Origin: Chryseobacterium limigenitum
Lineage (GTDB): Bacteria > Bacteroidota > Bacteroidia > Flavobacteriales > Weeksellaceae
NCBI RefSeq assembly: GCF_900114875.1
Contig: NZ_FPKW01000004.1
Coordinates: forward strand, 124,001-188,000
Direction: 5' to 3'
DNA: 64,000 nt
The notes below the pieces were generated by a model, which was given only the letters and a program-made list of their open reading frames with translations, was not told the DNA's origin and did no database searches. The translations under genes were made by a program, and so were the position numbers. Below are positions 27,968-36,465 of the stretch, one piece after another; position 1 is the first letter of the stretch, and each line of letters opens with the position of its first letter.

Positions 27968-28028
27968 GCTAATAGAACCATAAACAGTAAATGACTGAAC
28001 AGAGACAAAATCAATACATTCGGTTCTT

Positions 28029-28285
28029 TTGTTTATTGGTAAAAAGGAAATGGATTTGTTACAAAATGATAAAGCCTTTCAAAACCTGTTCAATAAGTAT
28101 CTCATTAGCCGTGTAGCCTCATACCAACATTTATTGATTCCACGAATTCAGGACAAACCAGAAGTCCGATACAAAAAATTCTTCAGGAAAATCATGAGAT
28201 ATTATTGCGTGTACAGCAACATTATATCGCTTCCTATTTAGGCATTACATCTGTTTCATTAAGCAGAATACGAAACAGGCGATAA
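28029..28285 (+). pseudogene. Decayed Crp-type regulator remnant
   Basis: A 70-codon frame (MDLLQNDKAFQNLFNKYLIS) corresponds to the dimerisation helix of a Crp-type protein. It is followed out of frame by YIASYLGITSVSLSRIRNRR and a TAA at 28283-28285. That ending is identical in sequence to the HTH end of the intact gene at 24535-25074. The cyclic-nucleotide domain is missing and at least one frameshift separates the parts. Confidence 0.72.
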
Positions 28286-28414
28286 GTTCATTTACTCACA
28301 GATTTTTTGATTATTTTTTGTGTTCGTGAATCGCTTTGCGATTTCTTTACAATTGTTATCGTCCAACTATTTGCTACTTCTCAACTTTGCAGTATAAAAT
28401 TAAGCAAAGTAAAA

Positions 28415-29005
28415 ATGAAAGTAGTAATAGTATTTAATCATCCCTATGAAGGAAGCTTTGGAAACGCAATTTTAAATGCTGTAACCAAAGGGCTTAAAGA
28501 TGCAAATCACGAGATAGACCTGATGCATCTTGATAATGATGGATTTAATCCGGTAATGTCAAAGGCAGATTTGAAAGCCTTTCTGGATCACAAACCTGTG
28601 GATCCACAAGTAATAGACTATAACGAACGTTTGGAAAAGGCAGACCACCTGATTTTTATTTTTCCTATTTGGTGGGATTTGATGCCTGCAATGACCAAAG
28701 GATTTGTTGACAGAGTTCTTACTCCAGGAGTTGTGTACGACCACCATCCAAGGGGTTTTGGTTTAGTACCACTTTTAAAAAACTTAAAAGGTGTGACAGT
28801 AATCACAACCATGAATAAGCCCAAAATAATGTATTCCCTGCTTATTGGCAACTTAATCAAGAAAGCAATGATAAAAAGCGTTTTCAAAACTATGGGCTAC
28901 AAAAATCTTAAATGGATTAGCTATAATATGGTAAAGTCAGTCAGTCAGGAAAAAAGAGTAAAATGGTTAACTGATATTGAAAACAGGTTTTCAAAATTTA
29001 ACTAA
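28415..29005 (+). CDS. Flavodoxin-like NAD(P)H oxidoreductase
   Basis: 196 residues from ATG 28415. An upstream in-frame ATG adds 36 residues without family support. The family pattern is clear: VVIVFNHPYEGSFGNAILNA, FIFPIWWDLMPAMTKGFVDR, and GLVPLLKNLKGVTVITTMNK. It is an NQO/KefF-type FMN or FAD flavoprotein reducing quinones or electrophiles. DUF4405 follows after 15 bases, so both are likely co-expressed. Confidence 0.88.
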   Translation: MKVVIVFNHPYEGSFGNAILNAVTKGLKDANHEIDLMHLDNDGFNPVMSKADLKAFLDHKPVDPQVIDYNERLEKADHLIFIFPIWWDLMPAMTKGFVDRVLTPGVVYDHHPRGFGLVPLLKNLKGVTVITTMNKPKIMYSLLIGNLIKKAMIKSVFKTMGYKNLKWISYNMVKSVSQEKRVKWLTDIENRFSKFN

Positions 29006-29020
29006 ACAAAACTTGGTATT

Positions 29021-29497
29021 ATGAAATTGAACAGAAATTATATTACCCCCTTTATTTCCTTAGTTTTTCTTGTAGTCGGAATATCTGGCTTATTGATGCT
29101 TTTCCATTTATTTGATGGTTATACAGAAGTTATACACGAAATTTTAGGGTTATTTTTCATTATATGTGCCATTTTCCACGTCATACTCAATTGGAAAGCA
29201 TTAAGAATACATTTCAAAAAAGGTGTCTTTATTCCAGCTCTATTAGGTGTATTAGTCCTATCTGTTATACTAATTGTCTCAGAAAGGATGTCCCCTCCCG
29301 TGGACTTAATCATTTTCAATAAAATGGTAAAAGCACCTATCAATGATGCTTTTAGGGCGTTAGATATCAACTATGAAAAAGCATCTGAAAAACTGAAAGA
29401 AAATGGATTATCAATTGAAGAAGCTACCACAATAGAAGACATTTGGATTAACAACGATTCTAACCCAGAAAAAGTAATTGATTTGATTATGGAGTGA
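29021..29497 (+). CDS. DUF4405-type membrane protein
   Basis: 158 residues with three membrane helices (about 10-30, 37-58, 68-90). Histidines on helix 2 (HEILGLFFIICAIFHVILNW) are spaced like haem b ligands. A soluble C-terminal tail follows. DUF4405 proteins resemble short cytochrome b units. Paired with the flavodoxin-like oxidoreductase, it may pass electrons to or from the membrane; this is inference. Confidence 0.78.
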   Translation: MKLNRNYITPFISLVFLVVGISGLLMLFHLFDGYTEVIHEILGLFFIICAIFHVILNWKALRIHFKKGVFIPALLGVLVLSVILIVSERMSPPVDLIIFNKMVKAPINDAFRALDINYEKASEKLKENGLSIEEATTIEDIWINNDSNPEKVIDLIME

Positions 29498-29598
29498 ATT
29501 GATTTGTTATCGTTCTACTTTCCACATACCCACACAACAAAAAGAGATAATATTTATTAAACGACTAAGACCCGGTACCATAACTGAACATTTTAATA

Positions 29599-30009
29599 AT
29601 GAAATATTTAGTAATAGAAAATAGACAACAGGAAATAGATGAATGTCTTTACGATATTGCAGACTTCTTCTGGAACAATGGAAACGAAGTATATATCAGC
29701 AACAATTATAATAATGAAAATGACTATCGGGATTTTGTAAAACATTGTGATTGGGTAGTTTTATTGATATATGGGGATTGTTCACTAGTATCATTTTTTG
29801 AAAATGAACAGCACAAGCTTCAAAGAGAGTTTAACTTAGAGAAAAGTAACAGCAAGAAATTAATGCTTGTTTTCTCAATAAATGGCGTTTATTCAAATGC
29901 TATTCCATTCCCTCATAAAATTTTCCATTTTGATAGGTTAGACCAAAATGAATTAAAACACTTCTTTAGTTGGTGCAAGAGGTTAAATCTGTTTGATAAA
30001 CAAAGATAG
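29599..30009 (+). CDS. Hypothetical 136-residue protein, copy 1 of a paralogous pair
   Basis: A soluble protein of 136 residues, beginning MKYLVIENRQQEIDECLYDI, with FPHKIFHFDRLDQNELKHFF and the end WCKRLNLFDKQR. A second copy of equal length lies at 35880-36290. The last 76 bases are nearly identical between copies (one difference), while the rest is clearly diverged. I do not recognise a characterised family. The alternating strand/helix pattern with VVLLIYGDCS resembles a small Rossmann or TIR-like fold only weakly. Confidence 0.7.
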   Translation: MKYLVIENRQQEIDECLYDIADFFWNNGNEVYISNNYNNENDYRDFVKHCDWVVLLIYGDCSLVSFFENEQHKLQREFNLEKSNSKKLMLVFSINGVYSNAIPFPHKIFHFDRLDQNELKHFFSWCKRLNLFDKQR

Positions 30010-30012
30010 GTA
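29937..30012 (+). repeat. 76-bp direct repeat, copy 1
   Basis: The 3' end of the first paralogous gene and its stop are repeated at 36218-36293 with a single difference (29960 A versus G in the other copy). Upstream of it the two genes differ widely. The stretch 31086-31124 (end of the reductase gene) also recurs, with a few changes, at 36301-36339. Confidence 0.85.
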
Positions 30013-30052
30013 CTGATCTCTAAAAAATAATTGATTTAATAGTAAAATAACT

Positions 30053-31120
30053 ATGAGCGATAAAACCATATTATATGTTAACGAGATTGTACAGGAAACT
30101 GCGGATTCTATAACAATACACTTCTCCCAGCCCGAGCAACAATTTGATTATCTGTCAGGTCAATTCCTAACTCTGATGGGCGAAATTGACGGAAAGGAAG
30201 AACGACGAGCTTATTCGCTTTGCTCTTCACCTTATATCGATAAAGACTTATCTGTAACAGTAAAAAGGGTAAAAGGGGGAAAAATGTCTAACCACCTTAA
30301 TGATAATCTCAAAGCTGGAGATACGATGATTGTATTGCCACCTATGGGAAATTTTAATTTAAAACCAGAAAACATTCCAAACCATATCGTGCTAATTGCC
30401 TGTGGAAGCGGGATTACACCTTTATTTTCTATGGTTAAGTCAGTACTTATAGCGAACTCAACCTCTAGGGTATCCTTAGTCTACGTGAACGCTAACCAGG
30501 CTGCTACGATATTTTATGACCAATTAGAACAATGGTCTTCCGAATATTCATCACGTTTCCGTATCGTTCATTATTGGGGAGATGAAATGAAGAGCAACCA
30601 ATCAAAAGCAGGATTTTTTGCAAGACTATTTAAAAAGAAAAATGCCCACAGAATTAATACTACACACCTAAAAACTATTTTTAACGAGTTGCAAATTACG
30701 AAAGAGACAAGTTCTTTGTTTTACCTATGTGGTCCACAAGGACTGATGGACATGGCAACCAAAACGATAATAGAAACAGGATTTTCTAAAGAGATGATTC
30801 TTAAAGAAAGTTTCTATACCGTCACAAAAGGAAAGCCTGCATCAGAAGAACATCAGATAAAAATACTTTTTAAAGGAAAAGAACACGAAGTAAACGTATC
30901 CTCAGGTAAGTCTATTTTATTTGCCGGGCTTGAATCGGGAATTGATTTGCCCTATTCCTGTCAAAGTGGAAATTGTATAAGCTGTGCAGGGAAGTGCATA
31001 TCTGGAAATGTAGAAATGCTAACAACCGAAGGGCTTACAGAGAAACAAATAAAAGACGGATGTGTCCTTACTTGTGTAGGATATCCAAAATCTGATGATG
31101 TGGTAATCGAATTTAATTGA
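30053..31120 (+). CDS. PaaE-like ferredoxin--NADP reductase fused to 2Fe-2S ferredoxin
   Basis: 355 residues. An FAD domain (about 5-105; RRAYSLCSSPYID) is followed by an NAD(P) domain (about 110-245; LIACGSGITPLFSMVKSVL, FYLCGPQGLM). The plant-type 2Fe-2S domain (about 265-355) has CQSGNCISCAGKC and a distant Cys in VLTCVGYP. It moves electrons from NAD(P)H to an oxygenase or other acceptor. No partner oxygenase is beside it. The last codons and 3' flank recur as a remnant at 36301-36339, after the second copy of the preceding gene. Confidence 0.9.
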   Translation: MSDKTILYVNEIVQETADSITIHFSQPEQQFDYLSGQFLTLMGEIDGKEERRAYSLCSSPYIDKDLSVTVKRVKGGKMSNHLNDNLKAGDTMIVLPPMGNFNLKPENIPNHIVLIACGSGITPLFSMVKSVLIANSTSRVSLVYVNANQAATIFYDQLEQWSSEYSSRFRIVHYWGDEMKSNQSKAGFFARLFKKKNAHRINTTHLKTIFNELQITKETSSLFYLCGPQGLMDMATKTIIETGFSKEMILKESFYTVTKGKPASEEHQIKILFKGKEHEVNVSSGKSILFAGLESGIDLPYSCQSGNCISCAGKCISGNVEMLTTEGLTEKQIKDGCVLTCVGYPKSDDVVIEFN

Positions 31121-31234
31121 ATAAGTGCTCGCTTTAAAGATACCAACTATTAAATTCATCCCTCAAATAATGAAGTTCATCAGAAATATTAGTGATTTGT
31201 CATACACCTCAAATGAAAACTTTATTTTTGAAAT

Positions 31235-32260
31235 ATGATCCAATTTAAAAAAATAGGTATAAGAAATCTGCTCATTTTTTTCTCCTCCACACTGATTTAT
31301 GCTTTGTGCCAGATGCTTTTCAGCATTATTCTGATGAAGGAAGATTTGTGGAACAATTTTCATATCCAGTTGTTTTCGCATTATTTGGTAATTGTTACCA
31401 TGTGTATAGCAGATTTTCTTTTATTAAGATTCCTTAATAAGCATTTGCCTTATTCCAAAAATATTCTATATCGAATCATGGCTGATATTACAGGGTTGGT
31501 CGTAATATGTCTGATTATATTATGTCTGTTCAATTACGTGATTTATGACGTCCTGTTGATTTCCGAAGAAGGATTACCTTCTTTCCTTGTCAAATTTGCA
31601 TTTGCAATGACAAATAACATCCCAATTCTGCTGTCATTTGAACTAATTTATTATTTCCAGTCCGAACAAAAAGCCATAGCCGATTCTGAAATAGCGAAAC
31701 GTAGAGTATTGCTATTCCAGCATGAAACATTGAGGGCACAGATAAATCCACATTTCTTATTCAATTCATTAAATGTGTTATCTTCTCTAATATATATAAA
31801 TCAGGAAAATGCCAACAAGTTTACGAAAGCCCTCTCAAAAACCTATCGGTATGTACTCTCACTCACCCAACAGCCAGTGGTATCGGTGACCGAAGAATTG
31901 GATGCTTTGGATTCGTATATATTCCTGATGAGAATGCGATTTGAAAATGCTTTTACTTTTACGGTAAATAAAATATCTTCCTCTGAACAGCATAAGATTA
32001 TTCCCCTTACCCTACAATTATTGATAGAAAATGCTTTCAAGCATAATAAGGCAACAGAAGAATCATTATTGAATATTAAAATTAATGTGGATAGCGAGTA
32101 TATTACAGTCGAAAACAACATCCAACCGTCCCACGATGTTGATAAGGGCGGAATCGGGCTGAAATATATTACGCAACAGTATAAATTATACGGTAAAGAT
32201 GTTGTTGTGGATCATACCACACAATTGTTTATAGTAAAAATCCCCTTTATAAAGTCATGA
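31235..32260 (+). CDS. LytS-type sensor histidine kinase
   Basis: 341 residues. Four membrane helices (about 10-30, 45-65, 80-105, 115-140) are followed by a His_kinase domain with H173 in INPHFLFNSLN. The ATPase part has LLIENAFKHNKA and GGIGLKYITQQY. It phosphorylates the response regulator whose gene overlaps its stop by 4 bases. No periplasmic sensor domain is seen, so the signal is in or near the membrane. Confidence 0.92.
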   Translation: MIQFKKIGIRNLLIFFSSTLIYALCQMLFSIILMKEDLWNNFHIQLFSHYLVIVTMCIADFLLLRFLNKHLPYSKNILYRIMADITGLVVICLIILCLFNYVIYDVLLISEEGLPSFLVKFAFAMTNNIPILLSFELIYYFQSEQKAIADSEIAKRRVLLFQHETLRAQINPHFLFNSLNVLSSLIYINQENANKFTKALSKTYRYVLSLTQQPVVSVTEELDALDSYIFLMRMRFENAFTFTVNKISSSEQHKIIPLTLQLLIENAFKHNKATEESLLNIKINVDSEYITVENNIQPSHDVDKGGIGLKYITQQYKLYGKDVVVDHTTQLFIVKIPFIKS

Positions 32261-33006
32261 AGTACCTGATAGTTGAAGATGAACGCTTCGCTTACGAAGA
32301 AGTGAAACGTATGATAACGAAATTACGTCCTGATTATTTGTTGGAGAAGCAAACTAAAACAGTGATAGATACCATCGAGTTTTTGAAAACTTCTGCCGTA
32401 GATTTAATTCTTATGGACATACGTCTTGCAGACGGTAACTGCTTCGAGATATTCAATCACATAGAGGTCACCACCCCGGTAATCTTTACAACTGCATATG
32501 ATGAGCATGCGATTAAAGCGTTTAAATTAAACAGTATTGATTATCTGTTAAAACCATTTAATGAAAATGAGCTGGAAGTGGCGTTAATTAAATTTGAGAA
32601 CATCTTTCATAGTGTTTCCTATAAAGCCAACCCTAAGCACTATGAACAGCTATTATCTGTCAGAACCAAAAACAGATTTCTGATATCCAAAGGGGAAAAC
32701 TATCATTATATAGAGACTAAGGATATCGCTCATTTCTATAGCGAAGGCGGAGTTGTCTTCCTCCATACATCCAACGATAAACGATATATCATTAATTATA
32801 CCTTAGACCAGTTAGAGCACCTCCTTGATAGCCGTTTATTTTTTCGTGTCTCACGTAATTGTATTGGGAATGTAAAGGCTATTAAGAATGTTGCTAAATA
32901 CTTCAACAGCCGTCTAAAACTTTACTTTTTGCCAATATGCCCACATGAGGTTTTGGTAAGCCGTGTACGCGTACCAGACTTTCTAAAGTGGATGGATGGT
33001 ATCTAA
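32257..33006 (+). CDS. LytTR family response regulator
   Basis: 249 residues. The receiver covers about 1-115 with D54 (LILMDIRLAD) as the phospho-acceptor and K at YLLKPF. The LytTR DNA-binding domain covers about 145-245 (FLISKGENYHYIETKDI, FFRVSRNCIGNVKAI). It overlaps the kinase gene. A 20-bp tandem duplication covers its stop codon; without it the protein would end two residues later (IVE). Confidence 0.92.
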   Translation: MKYLIVEDERFAYEEVKRMITKLRPDYLLEKQTKTVIDTIEFLKTSAVDLILMDIRLADGNCFEIFNHIEVTTPVIFTTAYDEHAIKAFKLNSIDYLLKPFNENELEVALIKFENIFHSVSYKANPKHYEQLLSVRTKNRFLISKGENYHYIETKDIAHFYSEGGVVFLHTSNDKRYIINYTLDQLEHLLDSRLFFRVSRNCIGNVKAIKNVAKYFNSRLKLYFLPICPHEVLVSRVRVPDFLKWMDGI

Positions 33007-33021
33007 AGTGGATGGATGGTA
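32982..33021 (+). repeat. 20-bp tandem duplication across the stop of the LytTR gene
   Basis: The unit TCTAAAGTGGATGGATGGTA is present twice in a row (32982-33001, 33002-33021). The second copy supplies the TAA stop at 33004-33006. With a single unit the frame would read KWMDGIVE and end in TAA. It is a recent slippage or repair event with little effect on the protein. Confidence 0.85.
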
Positions 33022-33180
33022 TCGTGGAATAACCTAAGACCGAAAATTTCATCCCTTTAATAACGCATTTCATGTATTAGATTCTAAAGCCTATAGTTTC
33101 CTGATTTCGTAATCGCTCAGGGCATCGTTCTTTTGTTCAGAATTTAAAAATAACATTCAAAATTTTAAAACTTCAGAACA

Positions 33181-33798
33181 ATGAAAAAGAACATGTTAAC
33201 ATTTGTTTTCGCAGTAGGCACACTAATTTTTTCTACTCAATTATCCGCACAGGAGAACCCGTTATCTGTTGGTTTCAAAGCCGGCACAGGTCTATCAAAT
33301 TATCGCTTGGGAGGTGATATGAAAAGCTTAAAAAGTAAAATGAGCTTTGGCGGTTCCGCGGGTGTTTTTATAAAATATGACCTAAGTCCAAATTTCGCAG
33401 TGCAATCTGGTATTGATGTGTACTACAACACCTCGAAACTTGAATCTTTAACTGATAAATCATCTGATAAACTCAAATCTTTTGGAGTAGAGATACCTCT
33501 TTACGGAATTGTTCAGGGAGAGCTTGGAAGTGGAAAGGCTTTTATAGGTGCGGGTCCCTATGCCGGCTATGGTATCAGTACGAAATTGGATGGTGTGAAC
33601 TTATATAAAAAGAACAATGGAACAGGAACCACGATGAACCGTTTTGACTATGGTGTAGGGGGAATCGTTGGCTACGACTTTGATAAGAACTGGCAGATAA
33701 ATGCTAGTTACAAATTTGGACTAGCCGATCTGCACAAAGGCAAAGGAGGCTCTATGAAAAACCAAGGTGCATCCATCGGTATAGCCTATAAATTCTAA
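33181..33798 (+). CDS. Outer-membrane beta-barrel protein (PorT-like)
   Basis: 205 residues. The signal peptide ends near LSAQ (residues 1-23). Alternating strands typical of small barrels follow (VGFKAGTGLSNYRLGG, NFAVQSGIDVYYNTSK, WQINASYKFGLADL) and the C-terminal aromatic IGIAYKF. Located after the LytS/LytTR pair, it is a plausible target of it. Confidence 0.82.
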   Translation: MKKNMLTFVFAVGTLIFSTQLSAQENPLSVGFKAGTGLSNYRLGGDMKSLKSKMSFGGSAGVFIKYDLSPNFAVQSGIDVYYNTSKLESLTDKSSDKLKSFGVEIPLYGIVQGELGSGKAFIGAGPYAGYGISTKLDGVNLYKKNNGTGTTMNRFDYGVGGIVGYDFDKNWQINASYKFGLADLHKGKGGSMKNQGASIGIAYKF

Positions 33799-33825
33799 TA
33801 TTCATCACTACGATTAATTAATGCT

Positions 33826-33882
33826 TTGCGTACCGAATTTTAACCCCTGTCAGTAACAAGATGCATGAAATTCGGTACGCAA
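33826..33882 (+). terminator. Perfect 15-bp inverted repeat, probable terminator
   Basis: TTGCGTACCGAATTT (33826-33840) and AAATTCGGTACGCAA (33868-33882) enclose 27 bases, 28 bases after the stop of the barrel protein gene. There is no strong U tract, so termination is likely but not certain; a protein-binding or RNA-processing site is possible. Confidence 0.5.
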
Positions 33883-34053
33883 TAACCTCTTTCACCCGAT
33901 AGGTAAATTTTAAATTACATTCCACCCATTATATTCTGCAATTCATCCCTTTGATTCTGAAGTCCACAATTTATCGCTTTCTGCCCTGCTTCATTCATCG
34001 TTGCTTTGCTTAACATAAATTGAAATTATCTCAAACATAAATTTAAAAATCTA

Positions 34054-34968
34054 ATGAAATTAAAGTCATTATTATTAACAACGTTGGTAACGTTGCTATA
34101 TCTACAAGGAAAAGCACAGGAAGTAACTTTCAAAACAGAGTATCTCGGAAAATCCGGATACTACTATCTGCCTCCTGGTGAAAATCCGAGAGAAAAAATC
34201 GGCGGAAAGGGTTCTGCAATGGTTTATCAGGCTGGAGTCAACATACCATTATCGATGAAACTAAATGAGAACAACCGCCCGACGGCATGGGGCATTGGTC
34301 TTGGAGGGTCATATGTTTCGTTGAAAAACCAAAATTTCTCGGACCAAATGGTGTCCGAAATCATGAATTTTCAAGTAGGAATTTACCATTTGCGACCATT
34401 GAATGACAGGTGGTCGATGAGAGCTAGTCTTGGTATGGGTGTATTTACCCCTTCTACTGATTTTTCAAAAATCAGTTTCAAAAATGTGCTTGCAAGTGGA
34501 AGTGCTATTTTTATCCGTCATTTGAATCCTAATCTTTCTATAGGTGGCGGGGTTGCAATAAATAGTTCATTAGGCTACCCAATGGTGTTTCCGGCCGTGT
34601 ATGTAAAATGGAAAACCGAAGGCAAATTTGACCTGAATGTAGAGCTTGTCGACGGACTGGAAGTGTCAGCAGGTTATGATATCAATGATAAATTTAAACT
34701 TTCGTATGCGCTTGAAATGAATGGTCAGGTTGCATTGTTGAAAAAAGACGGCAAGGATGTAATTTTTTCTCATCAGTATATTGTTACTGGATTTCGTCCG
34801 GAGTATAAAATTAGCGAAAAGCTATCTGTGACTGGTATGGCAGGGCTCAATCTCTACCGCCCCGCATCTTATAGCGATAGAACCCTAAAAGGTGTTTTTG
34901 CGTCTGATAACGATTACTATTTTTCTGTTTCACCCTATGTGTCAGCCGGATTAAAGATGAAATTTTAA
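34054..34968 (+). CDS. DUF6268-like outer-membrane beta-barrel protein
   Basis: 304 residues. The signal peptide (1-21) ends at GKAQ. Many amphipathic strands with G/Y-rich turns follow (WGIGLGGSYVSLKNQ, RASLGMGVFTPSTD, SPYVSAGLKMKF). It ends in F as outer-membrane barrels do. The acyltransferase gene follows after 2 bases, which makes it an envelope operon. The DUF6268 label is by overall pattern. Confidence 0.75.
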   Translation: MKLKSLLLTTLVTLLYLQGKAQEVTFKTEYLGKSGYYYLPPGENPREKIGGKGSAMVYQAGVNIPLSMKLNENNRPTAWGIGLGGSYVSLKNQNFSDQMVSEIMNFQVGIYHLRPLNDRWSMRASLGMGVFTPSTDFSKISFKNVLASGSAIFIRHLNPNLSIGGGVAINSSLGYPMVFPAVYVKWKTEGKFDLNVELVDGLEVSAGYDINDKFKLSYALEMNGQVALLKKDGKDVIFSHQYIVTGFRPEYKISEKLSVTGMAGLNLYRPASYSDRTLKGVFASDNDYYFSVSPYVSAGLKMKF

Positions 34969-34970
34969 AG

Positions 34971-35849
34971 ATGGACAATCTGAAGGAAACCCTGCGACTT
35001 TTCGTATCCAGATCTGTCTATGTAGCTATTTACCTTATAAGTTTGCTGCCAATGACATTCTTGTATTCGATAGCCTCTTTTACTTTTTTTGTTGTTTATT
35101 ATTTAGTTGGATACAGAAAAGAAGTTGTCGTTCAAAATGTTTCACGTTCGTTCCCCGAAAAACAATACGGAGAGATTCATGCAATCGTAAAAAAATTCTA
35201 TGAATGCTTTGTGGCTTATTTTGCCGAAATGATAAAAGGTGTTTCTATTCCGGCAAAAACACTTGATAAGAAAATAGTATTTGAGAACCTCGAGTTAGTG
35301 GATCTGTATATAAAATCAGGGCGCAATGTTATCGCTTCAGTTGGGCACTGTGGTAATTGGGAAGCATTAAATTTTTTACCTCATAAGGTTCAGTACGACG
35401 TTCATGCTGTATACAAGCCATTGAGTTCCAAGCTAGCGAATAGTCTAATGGTCAAACTCCGCTCTCGTTTCGGTATGAAGTTAATTCGTGACAAAGCGGT
35501 AACACGACATATACTATCCAAGAACTCGTCTCCAGCTGTGTATCTTTTTATTGCAGACCAACGTCCAAAGATAAAAGATGAAGAATACAGGTTCTCTTTA
35601 TTGAATCAGGAAACATATTTTTTTTCAGGAATGGAAAAACTTGCCCGTACAAGTGAAGCGGCGGTCATATACCTACATATTACGCAACTTACAAAGGGAA
35701 ATTACAAGGTAAGCTGCATACCCATAAATGCAAAAGCAGAATCTACAAAAGTGGGTGAAATTACTCAAAAGTATGTTGAGTTGCTCACAGAAAATATCAA
35801 AGAAGAACCATATGGCTGGCTATGGACACATAAGCGGTGGAAAAGATAA
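34971..35849 (+). CDS. LpxL/HtrB-type lysophospholipid or lipid A acyltransferase
   Basis: 292 residues. An N-terminal membrane helix (about 15-48) is followed by the H-x4-E acyltransferase motif in SVGHCGNWEALNFL and FIADQRPK. Late acyltransferases add a secondary acyl chain to lipid A at the inner membrane. It ends KRWKR, as in this family (WLWTHKRWKR). Co-transcribed with the barrel protein gene before it. Confidence 0.9.
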   Translation: MDNLKETLRLFVSRSVYVAIYLISLLPMTFLYSIASFTFFVVYYLVGYRKEVVVQNVSRSFPEKQYGEIHAIVKKFYECFVAYFAEMIKGVSIPAKTLDKKIVFENLELVDLYIKSGRNVIASVGHCGNWEALNFLPHKVQYDVHAVYKPLSSKLANSLMVKLRSRFGMKLIRDKAVTRHILSKNSSPAVYLFIADQRPKIKDEEYRFSLLNQETYFFSGMEKLARTSEAAVIYLHITQLTKGNYKVSCIPINAKAESTKVGEITQKYVELLTENIKEEPYGWLWTHKRWKR

Positions 35850-35879
35850 AATACACAAAATAACTAAACATTTTTGACG

Positions 35880-36290
35880 ATGAAATATTTATTAGTTGAC
35901 TATGAAAAACAAGATGAGCAGACGCTGCTCGACAATATTGCCGAATTCTTGTGGGACAATGGAAACGAGGTATATAGTCGTAATAATTTTGATAATGAGA
36001 ATGATTATAAAAATATTATGAAGTCTTGTGATTGCCTCGTTTTTTTAAGTCATAGTAATTACTCAGCAGAATCGTTTTTTGAGTATGAGCAAGAAGTCTT
36101 TCACAAAGATTTTGACACAGAAATCAACCTCAATAAAAAAATTAAGTATGTTTTTACAATAAGCGGTGTCTATTGTGATGCCATTCCATCACCTCATAAA
36201 ATATTTCATTTTGAGAAGTTAGACCAAAATGAATTAAAACGCTTCTTTAGTTGGTGCAAGAGGTTAAATCTGTTTGATAAACAAAGATAG
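35880..36290 (+). CDS. Hypothetical 136-residue protein, copy 2 of a paralogous pair
   Basis: Starts at ATG 35880 (MKYLLVDYEKQDEQTLLDNI), giving the same length as the paralog at 29599-30009. Both share WNNGNEVY/WDNGNEVY, NENDY, a central hydrophobic strand with C or S, and FSWCKRLNLFDKQR at the end. The 3' end is nearly identical in DNA and is followed by a scrap of the ferredoxin reductase gene. It arose by duplication with loss of the reductase. Function unknown. Confidence 0.7.
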   Translation: MKYLLVDYEKQDEQTLLDNIAEFLWDNGNEVYSRNNFDNENDYKNIMKSCDCLVFLSHSNYSAESFFEYEQEVFHKDFDTEINLNKKIKYVFTISGVYCDAIPSPHKIFHFEKLDQNELKRFFSWCKRLNLFDKQR

Positions 36291-36339
36291 GTAGCAAGAT
36301 CAAAATCTGATAATGTGGTAATCGAATTAGACTGAATAG
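36218..36339 (+). repeat. Direct repeat, copy 2, with reductase-gene remnant
   Basis: 36218-36293 repeats 29937-30012 with one difference. 36301-36339 repeats 31086-31124, the last codons and 3' flank of the ferredoxin reductase gene, with about four differences. The 1.07 kb of reductase gene that separates these parts in copy 1 is deleted here. Confidence 0.85.
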
Positions 36340-36364
36340 GACAATATTGGCATAAACTATCGGA

Positions 36365-36463
36365 ATGGATAAATTTTATACTGAAACGCTACATAAGCTG
36401 GAAACGACAATCAACGAATTAGAGATTGAAGCCGATTATTCTATACAGCGGATAGAAGCCGTT
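36365..36463 (+). pseudogene. N-terminal fragment of an RteC-type gene
   Basis: 33 codons read MDKFYTETLHKLETTINELE and IEADYSIQRIEAV, the typical start of RteC proteins of Bacteroidetes conjugative elements. After 36463 the frame stays open but has no RteC similarity, because it runs antisense through an AraC fragment. The intact rteC lies at 62404-63249 and is diverged, so this is a remnant of another element. Confidence 0.7.
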
Positions 36464-36465
36464 AT

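Noticed and set aside
31197..31230. TTG-N23-TATTTTTG as promoter of the LytS-type gene
   Set aside because: The predicted start of transcription would fall at or after the start codon; spacing is at the upper limit.
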